Positions 16,461-25,064 of a DNA stretch of 52,137 bases are shown one piece after another. Position 1 is the stretch's first letter. The number at the start of each line of letters is the position of its first letter. The translations under genes and the position numbers were made by a program. This stretch comes from Candidatus Zixiibacteriota bacterium (GTDB taxonomy: Bacteria; Zixibacteria; MSB-5A5; GN15; FEB-12): positions 1-52,137 of the forward strand of contig JAOUBJ010000021.1 in the NCBI GenBank assembly GCA_029860345.1, in the 5' to 3' direction. Below the pieces are notes generated by a model. The model saw only the letters and a list, made by a program, of their open reading frames with translations, was not told where the DNA came from and made no database searches.

Positions 16461-17495
16461 ATGACGTTTGAAGGTTTTCCGCTCGTTATCGGTTTGGAGT
16501 TGACGCTTGAGTGCAACCTGAAATGCAAACACTGTGCGTCGTCAGCCGGGCAACCTCGCCCTAAAGAGCTAAAACTGGATGAGATACTGAATATCTGCGA
16601 CGACCTCCCGGATCTCCTTGTTCAAGAGGTTGATTTCACCGGAGGCGAGCCGTTGCTACGCACCGACTGGCCGATTATCGCCGCGCGTCTCGGCGAGTTG
16701 GGTATATCGGTCCGGATGGTCACCAATGGCGTACTCTTGGAGAAGAATATCCCGCCTCTTTTGGATTCCGGGATTGCCACCGTTGGTGTCAGCCTGGATG
16801 GTTTGGAATCCACTCACGATCTTATCCGCGAACGGCCGGGACTATTCAAACGCCTTATCTCGGGCATAGAAGCGTCACTGGCTGCAGGCATCCCGACGGC
16901 CGTACTCACGGCTGTTAATGATCTGAATGTTTCGGAACTGCCGACGCTGCTGGCCTTCCTCCAACGCCTGGGCGTTCGGCATTGGCAGGTCCAGCCCACG
17001 TTTTCGCTAGGTCGTGCTCACGAGGGAAGAGTGAGTCTATCGGAGTCCTCGTTCCTGGAAATGGCCCGGTTCATAAAACGCAACTCCAACGGGGGCAAAA
17101 ATGATACTGTCAGCCTGATGCCCGCGGACGGCGTTGGTTACTATACCGATCTCGACACTCGGGATCGCCCATGGGCCGGCTGTTCTGCCGGCAGGGCGTC
17201 GTGTGGCATTACGAGCGACGGTAAGGTCAAAGGATGCCTTTCGCTTCCGGACGACATGATCGAGGGCGATCTGCGAACCCGGGACTTGTGGAGTATTTGG
17301 TTTGACGATACCGCCTTCAGTTACAATCGGTGTTTTTCGCCGAAGGACCTTGGCAAGAACTGCTCAGGCTGCGAGTTTGGCGAGCAGTGTATGGGAGGTT
17401 GCCTGGTCATGTCGCACTCAGCCACCCAGCAGTTTCACAATGATCCATACTGTTTTCACAGTATAGCCGCCCGTCACAGGTCCCTTGCCATCTGA
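16461..17495 (+). CDS. Radical SAM/SPASM domain protein
   Basis: A 344-residue iron-sulfur enzyme. The radical SAM cluster motif is C18-N-L-K-C22-K-H-C25. F-T-G-G-E-P-L and V-T-N-G-V complete the SAM site, and V-G-V-S-L-D-G the barrel. The C-terminal SPASM domain has C241, C248 and C259 in the G-x-C loop, then C301-x2-C304-x5-C310-x3-C314 and C331, enough for two auxiliary [4Fe-4S] clusters as in PqqE- and AlbA-like peptide or protein modifying enzymes. GAGGAG about ten bases upstream supports the ATG. Length is normal for compact SPASM proteins. The target is unknown. The neighbouring 100-residue protein is the obvious candidate. Heme d1-type and mycofactocin-type roles cannot be excluded, but no partner genes for those are in the window. 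Confidence 0.9.
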   Translation: MTFEGFPLVIGLELTLECNLKCKHCASSAGQPRPKELKLDEILNICDDLPDLLVQEVDFTGGEPLLRTDWPIIAARLGELGISVRMVTNGVLLEKNIPPLLDSGIATVGVSLDGLESTHDLIRERPGLFKRLISGIEASLAAGIPTAVLTAVNDLNVSELPTLLAFLQRLGVRHWQVQPTFSLGRAHEGRVSLSESSFLEMARFIKRNSNGGKNDTVSLMPADGVGYYTDLDTRDRPWAGCSAGRASCGITSDGKVKGCLSLPDDMIEGDLRTRDLWSIWFDDTAFSYNRCFSPKDLGKNCSGCEFGEQCMGGCLVMSHSATQQFHNDPYCFHSIAARHRSLAI

Positions 17496-17704
17496 CAAAT
17501 AACCATCCAAACCTACTATAGCTGTCCCTGAAACCCGGAGAGGAAGATTGTCGAAACCTCGCTTCGCGAACCCTTCGGGTCAGGGGTTCCGACCTACGAA
17601 GAGAGGCCTTCGCGGACCCTCGGCTGCGCTCGGGGTGACATGAATTGGCGGGTTCACGCCACGGCGCGCAGGCGAAGACGGACCCGCCCTACAGGAAAAG
17701 ATGG

Positions 17705-17760
17705 ATTCCGGGTCTAGGCCCGGAATGACACCCATAAATGGGCTCTTCGCGCTTCGCGCG
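17705..17760. repeat. CCGGGTC palindrome plus CCCATAAATGGG module
   Basis: ATTCCGGGTC-TA-GGCCCGGAAT is followed after four bases by CCCATAAATGGG and then TCTTCGCGCTTCGCGCG. The same two modules occur at 13795-13825 and 13921-13942 in the opposite order, and the second also at 28594-28660. Confidence 0.75.
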
Positions 17761-17796
17761 AGATTCGAGCGAACAGCCGAATTACCCATATTTCCT

Positions 17797-17825
17797 TTGA
17801 CTTTCTCACGGTTTAAGTCCATATT
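17797..17825 (+). promoter_or_regulatory. rpsU operon promoter
   Basis: TTGACT at 17797-17802 and CATATT at 17820-17825 are 17 bases apart. The predicted start is near 17832, about 50 bases before the TTG start of rpsU. Confidence 0.5.
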
Positions 17826-17883
17826 GCCGATAGAGATAAATTGTGTGCGTGAATTCAAACCGCCGTGAAGGAGGTGGAACTGG

Positions 17884-18084
17884 TTGACCGGAGTTAAAGT
17901 ACGGGACGATGAGTCCTTCGAGAGAGCACTTCGCCGCTTTAACAAATTCTGCGAAAAAGCAGGGATTCTTACAGATATCAAGAAGCATCAGCATTTTGAG
18001 AAGCCGTCCGAGGCGCGCAAGCGCAAGATGGCGGCTGCCAAAAGGAAATCCAGGCGCTCTAAATTCAAAGATGATCGCTACTAA
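17884..18084 (+). CDS. rpsU: 30S ribosomal protein bS21
   Basis: A 66-residue basic protein of the small ribosomal subunit that aids mRNA base-pairing during initiation. It has the family signature V-R-D-D-E-S-F-E-R-A-L-R-R-F-N-K-F-C-E-K-A-G-I, then H-F-E-K-P-S-E-A-R-K-R-K and a Lys/Arg-rich tail. The start is a TTG, chosen because AAGGAGG ends nine bases upstream and the translated N-terminus (M-T-G-V-K-V) matches the family. The stop overlaps the start of yqeY by one base (TAATG), so the two are translationally coupled. A rare start codon on a ribosomal protein gene is unusual. Confidence 0.95.
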   Translation: MTGVKVRDDESFERALRRFNKFCEKAGILTDIKKHQHFEKPSEARKRKMAAAKRKSRRSKFKDDRY

Positions 18085-18530
18085 TGTCACTCTTTGAAAG
18101 AATAGATAAAGACACGATTGAGGCCCTGAAAGCAGGGGAGAAAGACCTTCTCACCCTGCTTCGGGGCCTCAAGTCTGACCTCAAGTACGCTCGGCTTGAC
18201 AAAGGTGACGACCTGACCGATCAGGACGTCATCGGTGTGCTCGCTTCCCAGGCCAAAAAACGCCGTGACTCTATCGAACAGTTTGAGAAAGGCGGACGTG
18301 ACGATCTGGTTGCAAAAGAGCGGGCCGAACTTGAGATCATTACCACCTACCTGCCTAAGCAACTAACCGAAGGCGAGTTACGCGAAATAATCACCAAGGC
18401 GATCAGCGAGACCGGGGCCGAGTCACCCGCCCAACTCGGCGCTGTTATGAAGATCGTTGTGCCGCAGACCAAGGGACTGGCCGACGGTAAACTGGTCAGT
18501 AAATTGGCCCTGGAAATCCTTGCCAACTGA
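18084..18530 (+). CDS. yqeY: GatB/YqeY domain protein
   Basis: A 148-residue YqeY protein, related to the tail domain of GatB that binds tRNA in the amidotransferase. It has the family pattern: N-terminal 'LKAGEKDLLTLLRGLKSDLKYARLDKGDDL', central 'RRDSIEQFEKGGRDDLVAKERAELEIITTYLPKQL' and C-terminal 'PAQLGAVMKIVVPQTKGLADGKLVSKL'. It starts within the rpsU stop codon. rpsU-yqeY is a widely conserved pair in front of dnaG. Its role is only loosely defined in any species. Confidence 0.95.
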   Translation: MSLFERIDKDTIEALKAGEKDLLTLLRGLKSDLKYARLDKGDDLTDQDVIGVLASQAKKRRDSIEQFEKGGRDDLVAKERAELEIITTYLPKQLTEGELREIITKAISETGAESPAQLGAVMKIVVPQTKGLADGKLVSKLALEILAN

Positions 18531-18549
18531 TTAAAAAACTCCCTATATT
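18520..18549 (+). promoter_or_regulatory. Promoter-like element before cvpA
   Basis: TTGCCA at 18520-18525 and TATATT at 18544-18549 are separated by 18 bases, overlapping the end of yqeY. The start of transcription would be near 18556, giving a 24-base leader that includes GGGAG. Confidence 0.45.
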
Positions 18550-18579
18550 TCGCCGATTACGTAACCCCGAAGTGGGAGT

Positions 18580-19227
18580 ATGTCTATGAATTGGGTTGAT
18601 GCCGTTTTGATTATACTACTTTTGACCGCCGTGGTGGTTGGTTCCAAGAAGGGGCTTATTCGCGAACTGATGGCTTTTGTGATCTTTTTTGCTGCCGTAA
18701 TCGTGTCGGTGACCTACATCGATCACTTTGCCGTTTGGGTCTACGATCAGGTGGGCGGGTCGCCGGTAATCTCAGCCTTTTTGGCCTTTGCAGTTCTGCT
18801 GGCTCTGTGCTACGCCGCTTTCAAACTCCTGGGAATGCTGTTCTATCGGATAGCCAACCTTAAACAGTCGGGCCGCAAGGACCAAATGGGCGGTGCGCTG
18901 ATTGGCTTCTTGCGCGGCTGGGTGGCGGTTGGGTTTTTGACTTTCATGGCGTTTCTGTTGCCGATGCCGGATGGGTTCTACCTGGCCTTTGAGTCCTCTA
19001 TGTTCGGACCGGTGATGGCCAAGACGATACCGCTGATGTACGAAGGGACTTCTCCCCTGCATCCGGGCAACCCCAGTTTCATGGGACAGCTGGAGAGGAC
19101 TCTGTTGGTGGCGCCGGTCGAAGGTAAGCGCAGCAACAAAGCACTGGACGAACATCGCATACAGGTGCATCGTGTGCTTTACCAAATGGAGAGATTCTTC
19201 ACACCCTCATTGGATGATGAGACCTGA
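18580..19227 (+). CDS. cvpA: CvpA family membrane protein
   Basis: A 215-residue inner-membrane protein with four hydrophobic segments (about 5-22, 28-48, 63-88 and 103-125). It shows CvpA family signs: N-W-V-D-A-V-L-I near the N-terminus, G-S-K-K-G-L-I-R-E-L early on, and G-G-A-L-I-G-F-L-R-G before the last segment. Residues after 130 are soluble and not conserved. In E. coli CvpA affects purF expression, colicin V production and bile salt tolerance, but the molecular role is unclear. A ribosome binding site GGGAG precedes the ATG. It sits between yqeY and mutS2, as in many genomes. Confidence 0.9.
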   Translation: MSMNWVDAVLIILLLTAVVVGSKKGLIRELMAFVIFFAAVIVSVTYIDHFAVWVYDQVGGSPVISAFLAFAVLLALCYAAFKLLGMLFYRIANLKQSGRKDQMGGALIGFLRGWVAVGFLTFMAFLLPMPDGFYLAFESSMFGPVMAKTIPLMYEGTSPLHPGNPSFMGQLERTLLVAPVEGKRSNKALDEHRIQVHRVLYQMERFFTPSLDDET

Positions 19228-19232
19228 TTTGG

Positions 19233-19261
19233 CTTTGATTTCTTCGACGGATTTCTATATT
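19233..19261 (+). promoter_or_regulatory. Weak promoter-like element for mutS2
   Basis: CTTTGA at 19233-19238 and TATATT at 19256-19261 are 17 bases apart. The expected start near 19268 falls inside the hairpin of the terminator that follows, so the two signals overlap. Confidence 0.3.
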
Positions 19262-19264
19262 AGA

Positions 19265-19287
19265 GCCGACCCTGGGTCGGCTTTTTT
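19265..19287 (+). terminator. Rho-independent terminator between cvpA and mutS2
   Basis: A GCCGACC-CTG-GGTCGGC hairpin (perfect seven-base stem, 19265-19281) is followed by six T (19282-19287). It should end or attenuate transcripts from rpsU-yqeY-cvpA before mutS2, which starts only 18 bases later. Confidence 0.85.
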
Positions 19288-19304
19288 AATGGCATCTGGA
19301 AACC

Positions 19305-21665
19305 ATGATTGATGAACACACGACAGAGACATTAGAGTTCTCCAAAGTTATCGCCCTTGTCTCAGGCAAATGCCTGACGCGCTTCGGACACGAAGAAGTG
19401 GCTCAGATCGCTCCTTTGCGTGGTCGAGAATTGATCGAACGACGCTTGGCCGAGATCAGCGAGATGAAAGATGTCATCCAGTTCGGAGATGCCTTCCCGC
19501 TCTACCGTATGGAAACCGACTGCCGCGAACTTCTCAAAAGATCAGAGGTGGAAGGGAACGCGCTCGACGGGAAAGAGATTCTGGAAGTACTCGAACTGGT
19601 GATCGTGTCGATCGGCCTCAACGAATACGCTGCCGATGACCGTGAGAAGTATCCTCTGCTCAGCGAATACCTGGAGGGTACGCGCGCATTCCCTGAGATG
19701 CGAACCCTGATCAACAAGGCTATCGACGAGGAAGGCTATGTCCGCGACAACGCCTCACCCAAACTGCGGACGATCCGCCTGGACTTGGCCGACAGCCGGC
19801 GCAAGATAGTGGCCAAGCTGGAGACGATACTGACCAGGCGGGCCAAGCAGGCGGGCTGGCAGGATGATGTCGTCACGCAGCGCAACGACCGCTATGTAAT
19901 CCCGGTACCCTCCAGCCTCTACCAATCGGATCGGGGAATCTTGCATGACCGCAGCCAGTCGGGTGCGACGTTGTATGTGGAACCGAAAGAGACGGTGGAA
20001 CTGAACAACCGGATCAATCTGCTGATGCAGGAAGAGTACGCAGAAGTTCAACGTATCCTGCGTGAATTGACAGCCGAGATCGGTCGCCGTAGTGCATCGT
20101 TAATCGAAAACACTCGCATGATAGGTCGTCTGGACCGGATTCATGCCTGCGGACTGGTATCCCACGAGATCAAAGGTCACGGGCCGGAGATCGTGGATGA
20201 AGCTGAGATATCATTGGTCGAGGCACGTCACCCCCTGCTGATCGTACAACTTGCCGACATCAAGAAAGTGGTGCCGACCGATTTTTCACTCGGCAACGGA
20301 CGACAGGTGGTCCTGGTAACCGGTCCCAATACCGGCGGCAAGACAATTGCTCTCAAGACTATCGGCTTGTCGCTGTTGATGACACTCTCCGGGCTGCACA
20401 TTTCAGCCGGTGAAAAGTCGCGCATCGGTCTGTTTGACAATTTGCATGCCGACATAGGTGATGAGCAATCGATTGAACTGTCGCTGTCCACTTTTGCATC
20501 GCATGTCAGGAACATCATCAGCGGCTTGCAGGCGGCCTCATCCCGAACGCTTTTGTTGTTCGACGAAATAGGCGCCGGTACCGATCCCAAAGAAGGCGCC
20601 GCCCTGGCCGAGGCCATCATTCTCTACGCTGTCCAAAAGGGCGCCTGCCTGGTGGCAACGACCCATTATTCACAACTGAAGACTCTGGCCATGGATCATC
20701 CCGAAATCGAAAACGCATCGCTTGAGTTTGATCGCGAGACGCTTGCTCCCACCTACCGCTTGCATCTGGGCCTGCCGGGGTCCTCCTACGCTATCGAGAT
20801 CGCCGGTCGCCTGGGCATGCCGAGGTCGATCTGTGAACGAGCAGCCGAATTCTGCGGAACTTCCGAGAGGTCCCTGGCCGACCTTATCGCAACTATCGAA
20901 AAAGAACTGGCTACCATAAAACAGGATCGAAAAGAACTAACGGAGAGACTTAAAGAAGCCCGGGCTCTTGAAATCTCAAACCGTGCCCGCTCGGAACAGT
21001 TGCAAGAATCGGGCGACTCTGCTATCGATGATTACCTCATTGAGACCGAACAGTTTCTCAACGACACGCGGCGCGAAGTCGAACGACTGGTGGCCGATAT
21101 TCGAGGCAGTCAGGCATCCAAAGAATCCGTGCAGGAGTTCCACCGCAATCTGAAAAAGAAACAGAAACAACTCCTGCAAAGACAGCGGGGCCCAAAAGAA
21201 AAACCGACTCCGAAAGCTATGGTAGCTGTGGGTGATGCCGTGCAGGTGCTCTCACTGGACAAGAATGGTGAGGTGGTGCAGCTGATCGGTAACGATAAAG
21301 CCAAAGTTCGGCTGGGTAATGTAACAACCACCGTGCCGCTCAGGAACCTGGCTTTGCTCGACAGTTCCGGTGAGCGTACACTTGAGTCCAAGCATGTTGG
21401 TCACGCCCCCAATGAAGATGTCAGCCCGGAGATCCATTTGCGAGGAATGACGGTCGACGAAGCGATGGAGGCGCTCAACCGTTTCCTGGATCGTGCCGTG
21501 GTGGCCGGGTTGCAACAGGTCTACGTGATCCACGGCAAAGGAACCGGCGCCCTGCGCAAGGGATTGACCACGTTTCTGAAGAACCATCCCGAAGTGGCCT
21601 CGCTCAGGCTGGGTGACTGGAATGAAGGTGGCTCGGGAGTCACCGTCGTAAAACTGAACACATAG
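19305..21665 (+). CDS. mutS2: MutS2 ATPase with Smr nuclease domain
   Basis: A 786-residue MutS2. Members act on branched DNA and on collided or stalled ribosomes. The N-terminal helical clamp and core run to about residue 290. The ATPase has Walker A G340-P-N-T-G-G-K346-T, Walker B L-L-L-F-D-E-I-G-A-G-T-D and the T-T-H-Y-S-Q-L-K switch. A coiled coil at about 520-630 ('EKELATIKQDRKELTERLKEA') precedes a KOW-like segment (about 645-690). The C-terminal Smr domain has I-H-L-R-G-M-T-V-D-E-A (the usual D-L-H/D-L-R core is I-H-L-R-G here), V-I-H-G-K-G-T-G-A-L-R and G-G-S-G-V-T-V-V. The mismatch-recognition domain of MutS1 is absent, as expected. It ends one base before dnaG. Confidence 0.96.
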   Translation: MIDEHTTETLEFSKVIALVSGKCLTRFGHEEVAQIAPLRGRELIERRLAEISEMKDVIQFGDAFPLYRMETDCRELLKRSEVEGNALDGKEILEVLELVIVSIGLNEYAADDREKYPLLSEYLEGTRAFPEMRTLINKAIDEEGYVRDNASPKLRTIRLDLADSRRKIVAKLETILTRRAKQAGWQDDVVTQRNDRYVIPVPSSLYQSDRGILHDRSQSGATLYVEPKETVELNNRINLLMQEEYAEVQRILRELTAEIGRRSASLIENTRMIGRLDRIHACGLVSHEIKGHGPEIVDEAEISLVEARHPLLIVQLADIKKVVPTDFSLGNGRQVVLVTGPNTGGKTIALKTIGLSLLMTLSGLHISAGEKSRIGLFDNLHADIGDEQSIELSLSTFASHVRNIISGLQAASSRTLLLFDEIGAGTDPKEGAALAEAIILYAVQKGACLVATTHYSQLKTLAMDHPEIENASLEFDRETLAPTYRLHLGLPGSSYAIEIAGRLGMPRSICERAAEFCGTSERSLADLIATIEKELATIKQDRKELTERLKEARALEISNRARSEQLQESGDSAIDDYLIETEQFLNDTRREVERLVADIRGSQASKESVQEFHRNLKKKQKQLLQRQRGPKEKPTPKAMVAVGDAVQVLSLDKNGEVVQLIGNDKAKVRLGNVTTTVPLRNLALLDSSGERTLESKHVGHAPNEDVSPEIHLRGMTVDEAMEALNRFLDRAVVAGLQQVYVIHGKGTGALRKGLTTFLKNHPEVASLRLGDWNEGGSGVTVVKLNT

Positions 21666-21666
21666 T

Positions 21667-23397
21667 ATGATCCCTCCGGAAACTATCGAGCAGGTTCGTC
21701 AAGCCAACGATATCGTTCAGATCATCGGTGAGTATGTCAGGCTGAAAAAACGGGGAAAGAACTTCCTGGCCCTGTGTCCTTTTCACACCGAGAAGACACC
21801 GTCGTTTTCTGTCTCTGAAGACAAGCAGATATACTACTGTTTCGGCTGTGGCAAGGGCGGTAATCTCTATACATTCTTGATAGAGCATGAACACATGTCC
21901 TTCGTCGAGGCCGTTCGCCACCTGGCCGGGCGGGCCAATATTATCATTCGCGAAGAACGTGCTTCCGACGGCCGACGTGAGGTGCTGGAACGAATTGGAT
22001 ATGCCAACCAGGTGGCCGTCGAGTATTATCAAAGGGTCCTCCGGCTTGCAAAGTATCACAACGTTCTTGAGGACTACCTCAAGGGGAAACGCAACATCAC
22101 AGACGAAGCCATTGAGCACTTTCAAATGGGACTGGCCGGGGATAGCTGGGACGGTTTGATAAAGCATGCCGCATCAAAAGACCTGAACGCCGAAGAATTG
22201 TCCAAGGCCGGGTTGACTTTGTTGTCTGAAAAAACGAAGAACTACTTTGATCGATTCCGCAAGCGTCTGATGATTCCGATCCACAGTCTCAGCCGCAAGC
22301 CGATTGCCTTTGGCGGACGCACGCTGGAAAAGGGTGAACCGGCCAAGTATATGAATTCGCCCGAAACTCCGCTGTACCAAAAGAGCCAGGTTCTGTATGG
22401 ACTCAATCTGGCCCGCGACGACATACGCAACTCCGGCGCGGCCATTGTTGTCGAGGGTTACTTCGATGTCATCGCTCTGTGGCAAGTTGGCTTTAAGAAT
22501 GTTGTAGCTTCATCGGGAACCGCCTTCAGCGCCCAGCAGGCCCGGTTGCTGGCCAGGTTCGCCGAGGAGGTCTACCTCTTTTTCGATGCCGACTCGGCCG
22601 GTCGACAGGCGGCGCTGAGATCGGTGGACCTGCTTTACGATGCCGGTATGGAAGTGAAGGTGATGACACCACCGACCGGTGAGGACCCTGATTCGGTGGC
22701 CAGGCAGTATGGTCGCGATCGTCTTGAGGAATTGCAGGCGGATGCAATAGGATACATCGAATTCCGGGTACGAGGACTGGACATCAGCGAGGTCGGCATT
22801 ATCGGCAAGGAAAAACTGGTCAAGGAACTCGCAGCGGTGGCCGGTAAGATAGCCGACCCCACTCGTCGTTCACTGTTCTTGGCCGAGGCGGCCGACCAAC
22901 TTCAGGTCGACATACAATTGTTGCGACAGGGTCTAACGCCTTCCCGGACGGAACAGAATACGGAACGGCCAAAGCGAATTTACAACCCGGACGAGTTTGA
23001 ATTCCTGTCACTCTTGCTCAACAACCCGGGTGCTATTGATGACATAGCGGAAAAAGTCGCCCCGGATGATTTTGACTCCAAACAACTATCACGCCTTTAC
23101 ATGGCCGTGATTGAACAGTACCGCTCAGGTGGTGTAGTCGATGCACGCCGGTTGATTGATCAGGCCGGCGACGCCGAGTTCGCCTCACTTATCACTCAGC
23201 TGGCCGCACGCGACTGGCCGCCCGACGACCTGGAAGGACAGGCCCATAAAGCGTTGGCCGCTCTCATGTCATCGAAGAGAAAACGCATTCGCAAACAACT
23301 GCGGGATGAACTGTCGGCGGCGGAAGCGGCTGGTGACAATACGAGAGCCGATCAGTTGTTGCGCGAAATCCGGAGTTTCGATCAGGATGCTGACTAA
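21667..23397 (+). CDS. dnaG: DNA primase
   Basis: A 576-residue primase that makes RNA primers at the replication fork. The CHC2 zinc finger has C37-P-F-H40 and C58-F-G-C61. The TOPRIM catalytic domain shows V-V-E263-G-Y-F-D and F-F-D-A-D-S-A-G-R. The C-terminal part from about residue 435 is the helicase-binding domain. Length is slightly below the common 580-630. It starts one base after the mutS2 stop and its last 11 bases overlap recN, so the three genes are probably co-transcribed and coupled. No rpoD follows. Confidence 0.97.
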   Translation: MIPPETIEQVRQANDIVQIIGEYVRLKKRGKNFLALCPFHTEKTPSFSVSEDKQIYYCFGCGKGGNLYTFLIEHEHMSFVEAVRHLAGRANIIIREERASDGRREVLERIGYANQVAVEYYQRVLRLAKYHNVLEDYLKGKRNITDEAIEHFQMGLAGDSWDGLIKHAASKDLNAEELSKAGLTLLSEKTKNYFDRFRKRLMIPIHSLSRKPIAFGGRTLEKGEPAKYMNSPETPLYQKSQVLYGLNLARDDIRNSGAAIVVEGYFDVIALWQVGFKNVVASSGTAFSAQQARLLARFAEEVYLFFDADSAGRQAALRSVDLLYDAGMEVKVMTPPTGEDPDSVARQYGRDRLEELQADAIGYIEFRVRGLDISEVGIIGKEKLVKELAAVAGKIADPTRRSLFLAEAADQLQVDIQLLRQGLTPSRTEQNTERPKRIYNPDEFEFLSLLLNNPGAIDDIAEKVAPDDFDSKQLSRLYMAVIEQYRSGGVVDARRLIDQAGDAEFASLITQLAARDWPPDDLEGQAHKALAALMSSKRKRIRKQLRDELSAAEAAGDNTRADQLLREIRSFDQDAD

Positions 23398-25042
23398 ACT
23401 CTGCATAGAGAACATCGCTCTGGCTCAAAAGCTGGAACTGTCGTTCGACATGGGGATGTCGGCCCTGACCGGCGAGACCGGCGCCGGAAAATCGGTCATC
23501 GTGACGGCGCTGTCGTTGGCCATGGGAGGACGCGCCGACAAGGAGTTTCTCAGGCACGGCGCGCAATCGGCTGAGGTCACGGCTACTTTTGACCTGTCCG
23601 GTCAACCTCCGAAGTTCAAAAAGACCTACGCTGAGTTTGTCCGGAACGATCATCTCACTTTGCGTCGGTCCATCTCTCATGACGGCGGAGCTAAATCCTG
23701 GGTCAATGGGAAACGGATTGGTCTGGCTCGGTTGAAGCCGCTGGCCGCCGACCTTGGCGAAATCCTCAGTCAGCACGCCAACCAATCGCTCATGAACGAA
23801 GACAATCATCTTGGCTTTCTTGACGGACACGCCGGGCTGACCGAACTGGCTGAGACTACGGGCTTGGCCTTTACCGAGTGGCGAACGGTCAATGATGAGC
23901 TTTCAAGACTGAAGAATCGTCGTGACCAACTGATTCAACAGCGAGAGCTTCTGTTGTTTCAAAGGGACGAGATTGAAAAAGCATCCTTGTCGGTGGGTGA
24001 AGAAGAGGCACTGCTGGCCGAGCGAAAAATCCTCGACTCGGCAAGAACTCTGATGACCTCGGCGGCCTTGATTGGCGATCTCATGGACGGCGAAAGTGGA
24101 TCGATCAAGAGTCACATGACCGCTCTGCGTTCGGAGTTGGACAAGATGACGCAGATTGACCCGAAATTGGACGATCAGGTTTCCGAATTGTACGATCTCG
24201 ACGTTCGGCTCGAAGAGCTCCGCCGGGCTATTGAACAATACGGTGGGTCTATCGCCGACGATCCGGTCCGCCTGGAGGAGATCAACACCCGGCTGGATGA
24301 GATTTATCATCTCAAGAAGAAGTACGGCGGCTCAGAAGAAGCAACGCTGATGACCCTTCAGAAGATTGTCGAACAACTTTCCAACCGACCGGACACCGAC
24401 AGTCTGATCGCTCAACTTGAAACCGAGAACGAACAACTTCGGTGCAAGTTCAGCGATCTGGCCGTCTCCCTTTCAAAGAAACGCCGCCGTGCGGCCCGGA
24501 TACTGGAACGTCAATGTGTCAAGGAACTGAAAGAACTGGCCGTCACCGACGCCCTGTTTGTGATCGAGTTCGTCGTGCAGGATGACCCCGAAGGTGTGAT
24601 CCTGGGAGACCGATGCCTGCGCCCGTCCGAATGTGGATTGGAACAGGCTCGCTTCATGTTCAGTGCCAATCCGGCCGAGCCGCCGCGACCGCTGGTTAAA
24701 ACCGCCTCCGGCGGTGAGGTGTCGCGCGTGTTACTGGCTCTGAAATCGGCCGAGCAGACCAAGAGTAGAGTGGGACCTTCGCTGTTGGTGTTTGACGAAG
24801 TCGACTCGGGGATCGGTGGTCAGGTGGCTAACGAGGTTGGCAAGAAGCTCAAGAAGCTGGCCCGTGGGCGTCAGTTGATAGTGATTACGCACTTGCATCA
24901 GATAGCGCGTCAGGCCGACCATCACTATGTCGTAGAAAAGACTCTTTCTGACGATCGCAATGTTATCGGTGTGAAACGACTCGATGAACGAGGTGTCGAA
25001 GCGGAGCTTGAGCGAATGGTTGCGCTTCCATCGGTAGAGTAG
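23387..25042 (+). CDS. recN: DNA repair ATPase RecN
   Basis: A 551-residue SMC-like protein for double-strand break repair. I chose the ATG at 23387, inside the end of dnaG, because the protein then begins M-L-T-K-L-C-I-E-N-I as the family does. A longer in-frame extension to 23156 would be a dnaG shadow. Walker A is G29-E-T-G-A-G-K35-S. The middle is coiled coil with 'EIEKASLSVGEEEALLAERKIL' and 'RLEEINTRLDEIYHLKKKYGG'. The C-terminal head has the signature T-A-S-G-G-E-V-S-R-V and Walker B L-L-V-F-D-E-V-D-S-G-I-G-G, then V-I-T-H-L-H-Q-I-A. It takes the place that rpoD often has after dnaG. Confidence 0.96.
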   Translation: MLTKLCIENIALAQKLELSFDMGMSALTGETGAGKSVIVTALSLAMGGRADKEFLRHGAQSAEVTATFDLSGQPPKFKKTYAEFVRNDHLTLRRSISHDGGAKSWVNGKRIGLARLKPLAADLGEILSQHANQSLMNEDNHLGFLDGHAGLTELAETTGLAFTEWRTVNDELSRLKNRRDQLIQQRELLLFQRDEIEKASLSVGEEEALLAERKILDSARTLMTSAALIGDLMDGESGSIKSHMTALRSELDKMTQIDPKLDDQVSELYDLDVRLEELRRAIEQYGGSIADDPVRLEEINTRLDEIYHLKKKYGGSEEATLMTLQKIVEQLSNRPDTDSLIAQLETENEQLRCKFSDLAVSLSKKRRRAARILERQCVKELKELAVTDALFVIEFVVQDDPEGVILGDRCLRPSECGLEQARFMFSANPAEPPRPLVKTASGGEVSRVLLALKSAEQTKSRVGPSLLVFDEVDSGIGGQVANEVGKKLKKLARGRQLIVITHLHQIARQADHHYVVEKTLSDDRNVIGVKRLDERGVEAELERMVALPSVE

Positions 25043-25064
25043 GCTGGTTCGACTGTATCACCTG

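Larger units (their letters stand above)
17496..17883. other. Repeat-rich spacer and promoter region of rpsU
   Basis: The 388 bases contain repeat modules at 17540-17765: GGGTCAGGGGTTCCGACCTAC at 17576-17596, GGGTCCGTC-like inverted pieces around 17650-17690, the palindrome ATTCCGGGTC-TA-GGCCCGGAAT at 17705-17726, and CCCATAAATGGG-CTCTTCGCGC at 17731-17752. The rpsU promoter follows at 17797-17825 and its ribosome binding site at 17868-17874. Confidence 0.65.

Noticed and set aside
23156-23386. N-terminal extension of recN
   Set aside because: It lies inside dnaG in another frame, and the RecN family begins at the ATG at 23387.
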